64,000 nucleotides of DNA, taken from NCBI GenBank assembly GCA_002778195.1, contig PCDI01000001.1:3807869-3871868 (forward strand). The letters run 5' to 3'. Origin of the DNA: Raffaelea ambrosiae. Taxonomy: Eukaryota; Ascomycota; Sordariomycetes; Ophiostomatales; Ophiostomataceae. Of this stretch, positions 54,737 through 64,000 are shown in pieces (within the stretch, counting starts at the first letter, position 1; each line of letters starts with the position of its first letter). The translations under genes were made by a program, and so were the position numbers. Under the pieces are notes generated by a model, which was not told the DNA's origin, did no database searches, and saw only the letters and a list, made by a program, of their open reading frames with translations.

Positions 54737-55969
54737 CGTGGGCGCCAGCAGTGTCGGTGAGGATGAGGAGCGACGTCTGGCAGCAGAAGACAAGAGATGT
54801 CGTACAGATGTAAGATGGACAAGCAAGGCTGTGGCGGCGGTTGAGTGAAAGAGGTAGTTGGTTCGGTTCAAAGTGAAGCTTGCGATGTTTGGTTTCCGTG
54901 GTAATGACAAAAGAGGAAGGCAAGAAACAGTGAATGAAGAAGAGGGAAAGAGAGAGAGACCGAGGGAGACCGAACAGGCGGATGAGATTGTGAATGGGTG
55001 CGAGCTGGCCTGCAAACGGGCGTCACACTGGCGGCTGCCCCCCCAAAAAATAGCAGACTCGATCTGAAGCCAATCTGAGGAGAGCCTGGACGACGAACAA
55101 AAGGCATCAACACAACAAAGAAAAAATTCCCATTTGGTGGTGTGCAGAGTGAGATCAACAGAAACGGCGTGAGATGCGCGATCAAACGGAAAAGCGATTG
55201 CGCGGAGGGTGTGGCCACTGCTGAGAGCCCCAGGAAAAAGAGGTGGCTGGGAGATGGCTCTCAGAGTCGACTCACCAAAATCGTGAGGCTGGGCTGCCTA
55301 GCTGGTAGCAGGTACCTGCGTTGCCACCACATATATGCGCGCCAAAAAGTACCCACTATCTATGGCAAGCGAGCTCTGCACGCAACACCTGAGACGACCC
55401 AGCCTGGGCAACCACTGGACACCCCCCGAGCCAAGGACCCTCCTCGCATGGCCAGCACAGCCAGTACAGAAAGTACACACGGCCGTTCTCTGGGCTACAG
55501 CGGGTAGGTTTCACTGTCGCAGCCATTTTGGACGGCCCGCTCCGTATTGGCACTTGTCCCTCCCCAAGACTTGCCATGTGGTGAAGTACTGGCATCTTAT
55601 GTATTTTTTTTATCTTCTTTCTGCGTCCCACTTGCAGTGAGTCTTTTCATCTTCTATTGCCCAAACCCAGCTTCTACAAATGAATATGTACAGATGAAGA
55701 GAATAAAGCCTGCCCCCTCTTGTCTCTGTACCTCTAAAATGCACACCCATGCCCTGTATAAAACATCTTTGCAGATGGAAGTAATAAAACAAAGGGTCCA
55801 TGAAACACGGACCATGAAGCAAACAGAACACAATGATATTAAGAAAGGACGGAAGAATAGGGGGGAGGGGTCATTAGTTTGGGAGGGTTTCCCCTTCCCC
55901 TTCCGCCTTCCCGTCCACGCCACGTCGCCATTATTATATTGTCTTTTCCTCTTTTCCCACGGCCTCTTT
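54737..55969. other. Intergenic region and probable 5' leader
   Basis: Upstream of the AT-hook gene and downstream of the PQ-loop gene. No credible ORF or RNA gene. Confidence 0.5.
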
Positions 55970-57060
55970 TCATTTCTCTTTCTCGGATACTGGTGTGAGT
56001 CGCCCGCTCGGCGTCGCCCGCCCGCTGTTGCTACTTAACCGGCTGTTGGCCGCCGGTGCGCTCAGCGTCGAAGTGGCCGCTGCGATACCCTCCTGCGCCG
56101 CCTTGAACCCGAACGGCGTCGACCATGGTGCCGCCGCCATGCGGTACGCGTCCTTGTCCTTGACGATGGCGTCTGGGGCTGGGCCGTTGCCGTAGACAAA
56201 GTACTGGATGCCCAGGATGGTGTCGCAGGCGGCCTGGAAGAAGCCGCACATTTTGAAGGCAAAGGGGATGTTGGTTTTGGAGGTGAAGAACCAGTACATC
56301 TTCATGGTGTCGCCGGCGAGCCAGCTGACGAGGACGGAGGGGCGGAAGCCCTGACAGGAGCGGCGGCGGTGGTTTGCGACGATCTGGGGCAGGGGCAGGG
56401 TGGCCTCGACGGAGAGGCCGATGATGCCGATGAGGGAGGAGTACACGTCGTAGGTATCGGGGAAGGGCGCGAGGACGAGCTCAAAGGCCGTCAGGGTGAT
56501 GAAGAGGTAGAGGAGGAACTGCCAATATCTGGGGGGTGTTAGTAGAAGAGAACTCCTGAGGCGAGCGCAGCGAGGAGGGAAGAGGAACGAGCGAAGCGAG
56601 GACAGAAAAAAAAACGAGCGAAGCGAGGACAGAAAAAAAAAACGTACGGTTTCGGCGAGCGCCATTGCCAAAAGTTGTAGGGGCGCGTCTCAAAGAGGAC
56701 GCCGGCGTTGCTGCCGGCACCGCCGGCACCGCCGTGTTCAAGCCCAGCAAACGGCACGGCCGCCTCGCCGCCCTTGGCCGACGGGGGCGGGCGGTGGTCG
56801 AGCGCGATCTTGAGGAGGACGAGCTGGACGGCGACCATGAGGATGGCCTGGACGAGGAGGGCGCTGGCGAAGTGGGCGCCCGGGTAGTAGAAGATGCGCA
56901 GGAGCGAGGCGACGAGCATGATGAGGGGGATGTCGAGCGAGAAGCCGGCGCTGGAGCGCTTGCGCGCCATGGAGACGCACTGGTCGCCATAGGAGAGGAT
57001 GGGCGACAAGACGAGAAAGGCCGGCGCGGCGTACTCGGCGATGGTGGCAAGCCAAGGCAT
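55970..57060 (-). CDS. PQ-loop repeat membrane protein (Any1/PQLC1-like)
   Basis: Seven-helix-type membrane protein of 323 residues. Model: complement(join(55970..56528,56648..57060)), donor GTACGT, branch CTAAC, acceptor CCCAG. First half: PAFLVLSPILSYGDQCVSM and two more hydrophobic segments, ending WQWRSPKPYWQF across the intron. Second half contains the PQ loop EATLPLPQIVANHRRRSCQG with Pro-Gln in a helix, SVLVSWLAGDTMKMYWF, and FQAACDTILGIQYFVYG. The tail is Ser/Pro-rich and cytoplasmic. This pattern fits the Any1 (YMR010W)/SLC66A2 group linked to phospholipid asymmetry in endosomes/Golgi. Met at 57084 is an alternative start. The intron repeat is described separately. Confidence 0.9.
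56560..56643 (-). repeat. Intronic 27-30 bp tandem repeat with a GAGCGAAGCGAG core and A-tract
   Basis: Two near-identical units (56587-56613 and 56614-56643) of ACGAGCGAAGCGAGGACAG plus an A-tract, and one degenerate unit before them, fill most of the PQ-loop gene's intron. In coding orientation the last A-tract reads as a T-tract 4 bases from the 5' splice site, as in the 30.2-kb intron. Confidence 0.9.
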
Positions 57061-58942
57061 GTTTGGTGGGAAAGTTGTTTTCAAAGGAAGGTCAAGAAGA
57101 GAAGAGGAAGGAGAAAAAAAAAAAAGAAGAAAAAAAAAAGAAACCCGACGTCAACAATGCGCCATGGGTGATGCAGGATGAGAGAGGGGGGGTGGCTGGC
57201 GGGTTTGGGATGAATTGGAGGGAGCAGGCAAATTCGGACGGGACGGAGAGAAAATGGGGGTTCCTTGGCAGCCAGCCAGGCTGAGGCTGGCGGCATTGTC
57301 CAAGATTGGGCCCCAAATTGGAGCCCCCCATTTTCTCCTCTTTCGCTACTCTACATGGTACACGCTAACTAGCCACACAATACACAATACAGATCTTTCA
57401 TGTTAGTCAGCAAAGAACAAGCATTAATAGGGGACCGTCCAAAGATCGGGAAAAGCGGGGCGCATAAGGTGCAACCAAAGAACGGCATTGGTGGGTCGGA
57501 CCGGTCGGTCTCTTGCTTGCGCCGGTGCAAGTACCTATTTTGACAGGTAATCCTTCAACGAAATCTGTGCCAATATGTCTGAGACTTCACTTATGATCAT
57601 ATTGGGCCAATGACATCATAGGCGGCGACAATGTCGTCCTGTAGACATACTTCAGATACCATGGTTGGCGTACGACAAAGTCTAGTCTCTTTGCATACTA
57701 CAACGCTTTCAGGTCGTCTAGACATTGAATAGACATTTGATTGGCCTATGTATGACCAGCCAATGATCACAGAGTCGCACAGAGTCGGGCGAGCTCTGGA
57801 ACACGTCAAGTTCAACGAGAAGGGTATATCGTATAAAAAACAATGCTATACTCGAGAAACATATATATATATATGTGTGTGTGTGGTTGATATACATGTA
57901 AGAAGAGTAAAAAAAAAAGGTATTGTCCGTATTCGTATAAGATGGAAGAATAATAGTGAATATAGAGAAATGAAAGCAGGTACAATCGAATGCATATAGC
58001 ATCCATAGCCCTCAATGTACCGGGCAACCGAAAAGGGTGTTCGTAAGAAAAATGTAAATCGTGTACAATAAAAAGTCCGTGATCCATCCCCCCCCCCCCC
58101 GTGACTCCCCTTCCCGTTTCCTGATTTTTTTGTCGCGGGCTCCAACCTATCCAGAAAAGGGAAACAAAACAAAAGAACAACCCTGTGCTGCCAGCAAAAC
58201 GCCAGACGAATGCTAATACATAGGACCAGGATCAAAAACAAGAAAAACAAAAAAAAGGACATTAACAAAAGGCACGGGAGGCAGTGGGCTAGGTGGTGCC
58301 CGCCCAACGGCAGGATTGTAGACCTAGCGGCCAGAGCCTCCACCGTGCGATGATTATTGGTATGATGCCTCGAGGCACATACATTCTTCGAAACGAGCGG
58401 CAGCCCAGAAAAAAAAAAAGGCACAATAGGATATTCTGGGGACGTGGAGAATTCTACCATTTTCGCAGCAGAAGATCCGTCGGCGGTCCCAAATCATAAA
58501 ACGGCTTCGTGTCGTCGCTTCCATATCTCGTCGCCGTGTTCGCCATACAGTAAGTACTCTTCGCTGCAGTTGCTGGCCACAGCTCTTCGGTGTAACCATC
58601 AGACGGGGGGTGTATCATCGTGGCAGCCACAGGAATGCTTCCGCCAGCATCGGCCATTGATCATCAACGGCACGTACGGCATTAGTGCGCAAACTTGGCG
58701 TTGCCTCGTCTGCGGGTGTCGTTCGTATGCTTGCGATCGTTGTTGTGTCGTCGGCTCATTGGATCAGTGTCACGGGATAGTCCCTACTATACACGGCCAT
58801 GTGGTCTGCTAGAACAGCAGCAGAAGCGGGTCAGCGATGGTTCAAATGAACTAGTCAAGAAAAGAAAAGAGAGAGGCGACAATAAAGCGAGGCCTGTGCC
58901 ACCACAATCACAACAGCAATTATTTGGAAGATTTTGTCAGAC
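57061..58942. other. Intergenic region
   Basis: About 1.9 kb, with a (TA)n(TG)n tract at 57861-57884 and a C11 run at 58090. No ORF with protein features. A possible short terminal exon of the next gene lies near 58790-58808. Confidence 0.5.
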
Positions 58943-60320
58943 TTACAGATCAGGCTGCCATTGTCTCCGCACGACATCGCCATGAAGACTTGGCAGTTCG
59001 GGGTGGGACCGTGGCGGCGGTGGCAGGAGCCGCGGCAACTCTGTGGCCTGAGAAGACAAATCCGGCTGCGATCGCGGCCGCTCGTGGTAGGCAGATGCCT
59101 GGTGGTGGTATGGTTGCGATTGCTGGTGGGATTGCGGATGCGGTTGGGTCGAGTACCCATGCGGTGATGGCGGCGGCGGCGGCTGCTGCTGCTGTGGAGG
59201 AGGAGGAGCCTGAGACTGGGACAATGGCGGCGGCCGGCCGGGTCCCCACTGCAATGGGGGAAGAACACTGCTCCGGCCAATATCGGGGGGCATCGAGGAT
59301 GGAGACGACCGCGGCACAGATGGCGGCGATGCGCGTGCCATGCTAGCCGGCGACCGCAGTCCTCCGACTGGCGTGTAATTGTCGTATCCGGTCCGCAAGC
59401 GCTTGTTCGAGCTCATCCCCATGGACTCTGGACTCGTGGGTCTCCCCATGCCCAGCCGCGGCGACTGCATCGCACTTGGATAGCTGACCGGCCGTGGTGA
59501 CTCGGGCGGTGGCCGAATCATGGAAACACCGCTGAGTCTGCGCAGCGGGTCGGGGTCTGCCGAAGGTGTTCCTGGCGATGTATTGTTTCCACCACGAGGA
59601 CTGTTATAGAAGGATCAAACCATCAGTTTTCGACCAAGCAACAGGCAGAAACGGAACAAAAGTAGACGGAAACACAGAAAGCAAAAAAAAGAAAAAAAAA
59701 AGAAAAAAAAGAAAAAAAACTCACGCGTTCTTGAACCGACACTCGCGGCCAAACTTTTCACACTGCACACAACGCGGATAGTCGGGGTCGCACTTGATCT
59801 TCTTCTCGCGGCACGTCACACACGCAATGGCCAGTCTCTTGCGAGGCTTGCCGGCCTTGGTGACGCCCCAGTGCGCAGTGACAGGCTCGCCATCGATCAT
59901 TGTCTTGCAGTGGCTGCCGTCGTCATAGAAGTAGCACATTCCTTCGCCTGGCACCTCGGCTGCGCGCACAAATCGGGGCAAGAAATGCGTGCCCGTCCAG
60001 ATTTTGGGGCCAAGGCCGTCTTTCACAGGAACGCCATCGGCCAGCGTCGTGCCAGCAGTAACCGGCGTAGACACTCCGGCGGACAGAGACGCCGTAGAAG
60101 ACGGCGAAGCCAGCGGCGGAGGCCGCGAATCAGAAACCGGACCGCCATATGGGCTATGTGCGGAAGAAGTCAACACAGCAGTGGGATGGGATGGCGGCGG
60201 CGGCGGCGGTGGCGGATGGCCTTGGTAGGCCTGCTGGTAAGGAGGATATGGCTGGTGCTGCGGCTGCAGCTGTTGCTGCGCTCGGTTGGCGATGGCTGTG
60301 GCTGCGTTTGTTGTTGTCGT

Positions 60321-60352
<32 letters not shown>

Positions 60353-61510
60353 TGCATAGGTCGGCGAATACTCGCCCTGCCCGCTGCCCTGCCTCAAAGA
60401 CCACTTGCCCACAGCGACGTAGCCAGACCCCACGTCCGACCACGGACGAGACGCTTGCAAGCCATCTTGCCGTTGCTGCTGCTGCTGCAGATCTTGCGAA
60501 CGCGGCGAAAGTTGCGGCGCATGGCCAAAGGAATCCCGCTCGCTGACACGAGGAGACGGCTGCCGTGGCTGGTGGTATGCGGCAGTCGCATACCGATCCT
60601 GCTCTCGTGCAATCGGCGACAGATTCTGGGCCGGAAACGAAACGGGCCCGGCAGATGATGGCGACCGGGTCACGTATGGCTGCTGGTGTTGTTGCTGCGG
60701 TGGCTGTGACTGCGGCTGTCCATTTGAAGGTGATCTGTCGCCGTATCTCTGCCGGTCGTACAGATCCTGGGGAGGCTGCGCAAGTGGTGATGCTCGCGCG
60801 GTAGCTGTTGGCGGAGTTCCGGTCCTAGGAAAATACGATGATGAGGAGGAGTGCGTCCGTTCCAACGAAAGCGATGGCGGGGCCGGAGCAGACCCGGGAG
60901 TCACGACAGATCCCGGCTGCTTGGTGACGGCATCCCCTGGTCCAGGAGCAGACGCTGGTTCTAGGGGTGACGGGTGCGGTGGCGGCCAGATAAGAAGATT
61001 CCTCAGAGACGGTAGCTGCTGTGCTGGTGCCGGAGAAGCACTGTGCTGCTGCTGTTGCTGCTGCCCATAGTTGCCCCCACTGCTCAGCGCTGGTGACTCG
61101 TCTGGACTTCTCCTCGGGATGGCATCCACACCTGTGCTCAGACTCGTCGTCGTCGTCCGCGGTGTAGCTGCGGGTGCGGTCGTCTCATGAGTGGTGCCGG
61201 TGGTGGTGGATGCAGAAGACGCAGAGGTTGTCGTCTGTGTCGACATTCCGCTGCTGCTTGACGAAGAGTGCGTTGTTAGAGGTGGCCGTGGTAGGCGGTC
61301 ATAACTGGACATAGGCGGAGAGATGGGTGTTGCTGATTGAGGCCAGGCGAGGTCCTTTAGTGTCTGGCTGGGCGGAGGAGTGTTTCTGGAGGACGATGCG
61401 GTGGATGATGAGGATGGAAGGCAGCCCGCGTTCATGAAATCTGGAGGGGTATGAGGTAAAGCCAGGCGGGTTTGCGGGTCGAAGCTGGAGAGAAACCCCA
61501 TTGAGAGCAT
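58943..61510 (-). CDS. Large low-complexity Zn2Cys6 transcription factor, frame break near polyQ tract
   Basis: Two ORF pieces belong to one gene. From the ATG at 61510 (alternative 61501) a Ser/Thr/Pro/Gln-rich region runs to a polyglutamine tract at 60310-60360. The downstream part is read in the other frame: QAYQGHPPPPPPPP, then the conserved TGTHFLPRFVRAAEVPGEG, and a C-terminally placed zinc cluster (CVTCREKKIKC, CVQCEKFGREC). An intron (59601..59724, GTGAGT...ATAACAG) leads to a Pro-rich exon ending near 58943. The final codons overlap a GTAAGT donor, so a short last exon may exist. The zinc cluster at the end of a long disordered region is unusual. A one-base error in or near the CAG/CAA tract is the simplest cause of the frame break, since splicing does not fit well. 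Confidence 0.75.
60308..60360 (-). repeat. CAG/CAA (polyglutamine) trinucleotide tract
   Basis: Eleven or more consecutive CAG codons followed by CAA-rich codons. The coding frame differs on the two sides of this tract. Confidence 0.9.
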
Positions 61511-64000
61511 TGACGAGAAGACTCGGGAAGAGTCCGGGACATGTCAACGGCCCAGACGCCTTTCAGAAAGCTACAAGAGGCAGACAATCGGAATGGTGAC
61601 CAGAGAGGACACCGAGCAGCTCTCTTGTTTTCTGTTCCTGCCAGGCTGGTGTTCCCGCACTACGTTCTTGAGCTGGGTCTCATGAAGACGGGACAGAAAC
61701 GGGACGGGAAGAGAGAAGAGGAAAAGACGAGAGGCAGGGGAGAGATCGTTAGGAAGGAAGGGTCTGTAAGCAGAGGAAGAACGAATGAGAGGAAGCTGGG
61801 TGACAGCAAGGCCAGACAGCGAGAAGGGAAGAGAGGCGAGAAGGCAGAAGGCAAAGAATAAAAAGAAAAAGAAGAAATAAAAAGAAATACAACAGTGCTG
61901 GACGTTGGCTCGCTAAGGGGATTTCCGCCGGGTAAACCAAGTAGTCGAGCGGCGCAGCTCTCCTAGACACCCCCCCTCCTGGCGTCTGAATGGCAGTTCA
62001 GAGTCCCTGCAGCACCGAAGCAGCCACCAAATACCGCCTCACACGCAGAACCGTTGTCTCGCCTTGCTTTGCCAGAGGCGACGTTTTGCTGTTGTTGGAA
62101 TTTTGTTGTTGTCGTTTTGCTGTTTTTTTGTCTTGTTTATTCGCTCTCTCGCCTTGCCAGAGCCGTCGTTCTACTCGTGTGCGCTTTGAGCAGAAATACC
62201 CGTGCGTGTAAGAGCAGCTCACCGACACTCTCTGTTCAGCTTTCCAGCACAGTACTTTCAGCTCGCCACCCGTATGGGCAGTCACAAACGCTTTACGCAG
62301 GACGAGATTAGACGGGATAGACTGGAAAGCAGACTGCGAACCAAGACTTGGAAGTCCAAGTCGACGAGAGAATGAGGCGTCGTGAAAAGCTTCCGGATAA
62401 TTGAACAATTAAGGCCAGGTAGGACGACGTGGGACTTGGTGCCGCAAAAGCTTACCGCACGGCAAGGTCGATCTGTTGGCTGTTCGTCAAAAGGGGTTCG
62501 TTCATTCCTTTTGACGTGCCGTCCAAATGTTATGCGCCGAGACAAATCGACACGAGTCCAGAGTCCAAAGGGAGGGCGTATGCCAGGAAGGTTGATGAAA
62601 GGGTGTGGCCCCAAGTGCGTGAGCGACAGCTGGATCCTCTTGGTCCTGGCGTTGTTAATCTGTTGCAGCTATCGGATGCTGCTGCATCTAGTGGTATTTC
62701 GTGTTTCCAGAGTGGTCAAACACCTCCTGTAGGGTCGCAAGCAACCAGATCGTGGCAAAACGTTGCAGAAAAAGAAGAATGCAGCTGGGGGGGGTTGCAT
62801 GTATGTACAAAGTATGTAAGTCAAGTTTTGCCAGACCAGCTAACACCCAACATCACCCAATGACTCTGTGCTGTCACTTAAACGAGTTAGTGAGAGTGGA
62901 TTCCCATACACTGAGGCCTCGAGGGTAGCCGACGCAGAAGAAGAAGGGTAGGGGAGGACCTCGTCGATGACGAGATACGATTGGATCTAAGGCCAGGGTG
63001 ATGTAAGAAANCCCATACACTGAGGCCTCGAGGGTAGCCGACGCAGAAGAAGAAGGGTAGGGGAGGACCTCGTCGATGACGAGATACGATTGGATCTAAG
63101 GCCAGGGGGGTGGGCGAGAAAAGGTCCATGAGGAGGAGGGGTCTCAGAGATGTGTTTTCTTTGTGGCAGGGCATGTTAGTCGGCAGGGCTGACTTTACCT
63201 TATTTTTTCGAGGCTGTTATTATTTGAGCCCCTTTTCTTGCTCTTGTCCATCTCTACCGCGTTGTCTCTAGTGTCTGGCGGCTGGAACTCCGTGCAGCCT
63301 CCCACGCCCGGAGCAGAGTGTGTACTTGGAATGTCTAAGCTTCTTCATCTACAGTGTGGTTGTCATGCGAATTGGATCCAACATTGACCCCGCGATTAAG
63401 AAGACAACTTCCACTGGAAGCCAGACTGGACAGAATGCCGGACTTGTTTGGGGGGACCAACGTGTTAGCTGCCGGGACCCCGGCCGACTGCACGCAGCAA
63501 CAGCAGGGCGTACGAGTACCTGAAAGGCAACATGCCAGGGTACAGTGAAGATGTACTATGTACGAGTCGACGGAGGACGAGACCATGCATATCTCTTTGT
63601 ACGAGACAGCCCCAAAAAGGGGGTTTCCTCAGAACGACTCCGCATATGGTGTACCTCCCGGTCGTTAGCCCAACACATGGGCGATATTATTTAGTTTTAG
63701 TCTCTCGCCTCATGGGTTCCTAGTCGGCATGACTAGGCGTTTTGGAGGAATGGATGAGCGCGTTGTGGAGAAGGCAGCCAGCTGTTGAAGAGGGAGGGTA
63801 CTAATAGTATGTGGTGTACGAAGTACGAGCACGGTATGGAGATGGGAAAATAGGGGGGGTGGCTTTAGCGCAGAGGCAGGCTGCACAACAGAAAACGTGC
63901 CTGCCGCCATGTGAACACTCACCGAGAACAGCATGCAAGACGATTGTGCAAGTACGTTGTGTGCAACGGTTGGCAGTGACCGGACAAGCAATGCAACATG
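61511..64000. other. Intergenic region to the window end
   Basis: About 2.5 kb, including the CT-rich upstream flank of the Zn2Cys6 gene and a 96-bp duplication. No ORF with protein features, no tRNA-like cloverleaf recognised. Confidence 0.5.
62903..63107. repeat. Tandem duplication, two 96-bp copies, 109-bp period
   Basis: Copy 1 at 62903-62998 and copy 2 at 63012-63107 appear identical, starting CCCATACACTGAGGCC and ending AAGGCCAGGG. The 13-bp spacer ends in an N at 63011. Confidence 0.9.

Noticed and set aside
60154..60443. Alternative poly-Ala or poly-Ser readings of the CAG tract
   Set aside because: These frames do not connect with the conserved N-terminal and zinc-cluster segments; polyGln is the consistent reading.
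1..64000. tRNA, rRNA or CRISPR features
   Set aside because: I looked for paired A/B-box tRNA patterns (GGTTCGA-type) and regularly spaced repeats; isolated matches such as at 23300 and 29227 lack a cloverleaf, and no CRISPR-like array exists.

Overview
This window looks like GC-rich nuclear DNA of a filamentous ascomycete, most likely a sordariomycete. That placement is inferred from gene content and architecture and I could not test it by search. The fungal signs are short introns (about 65-195 bp) with GT..AG ends and CTAAC/CTGAC branch points, strong G/C at third codon positions, Zn2Cys6 regulators, a fungal NB-ARC (STAND/NLR) gene, an OPT transporter, a GPR1/FUN34 acetate-transporter homologue and a Ty1/copia element. 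Exon phases were checked by hand for every multi-exon model below except the 58.9-61.5 kb gene, and they close.

Layout. 0-2.2 kb: an NB-ARC NLR gene cut by the left edge. 3.0-4.3 kb: a five-exon SDR dehydrogenase. 4.4-5.1 kb: a 624-bp Mutator-like MITE with 82-84 bp inverted repeats and a 9-bp target duplication. 6.3-7.9 kb: a broken DUF1479 gene. 7.9-13.2 kb: about 5 kb without a convincing gene, rich in simple repeats and pyrimidine tracts, with a 230-bp assembly gap, upstream of an OPT-family transporter (13.2-16.0 kb). 16.6-22.0 kb: a very young copia-type retrotransposon with indistinguishable LTRs and an AATTG target duplication. 23.3-24.0 kb: an orphan hypothetical gene.

24.5-52.2 kb is a catabolism/transport-rich stretch: a sugar-porter MFS transporter, a secreted DUF1593 nucleoside-hydrolase-like protein, an imidazolonepropionase-like amidohydrolase, a cytochrome b5-like protein, a fumarylacetoacetase-family/alpha-beta-hydrolase fusion, an acetate-transporter homologue, two convergent Zn2Cys6 regulators, a degraded flavin amine oxidase joined to a degraded Dal5-like permease, an amidohydrolase-3 enzyme divergent from a copper amine oxidase, and a HOL-type MFS transporter. 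Together they suggest an accessory region for amine, nitrogen and small-carbon scavenging. Co-regulation is inference.

52.9-61.5 kb holds more housekeeping-like genes: an AT-hook nuclear protein, a PQ-loop membrane protein and a large low-complexity Zn2Cys6 regulator whose frame breaks near a polyglutamine tract. The last 2.5 kb has no gene but carries a 96-bp tandem duplication.

The most unusual structural observations are a shared GAGCGAAGCGAG-poly(A) tandem repeat inside introns of two unrelated genes (30.2 and 56.6 kb), the FAH-alpha/beta-hydrolase fusion, the MITE with an internal ORF, a GC-AG intron in a regulator gene, and a chimeric pseudogene.
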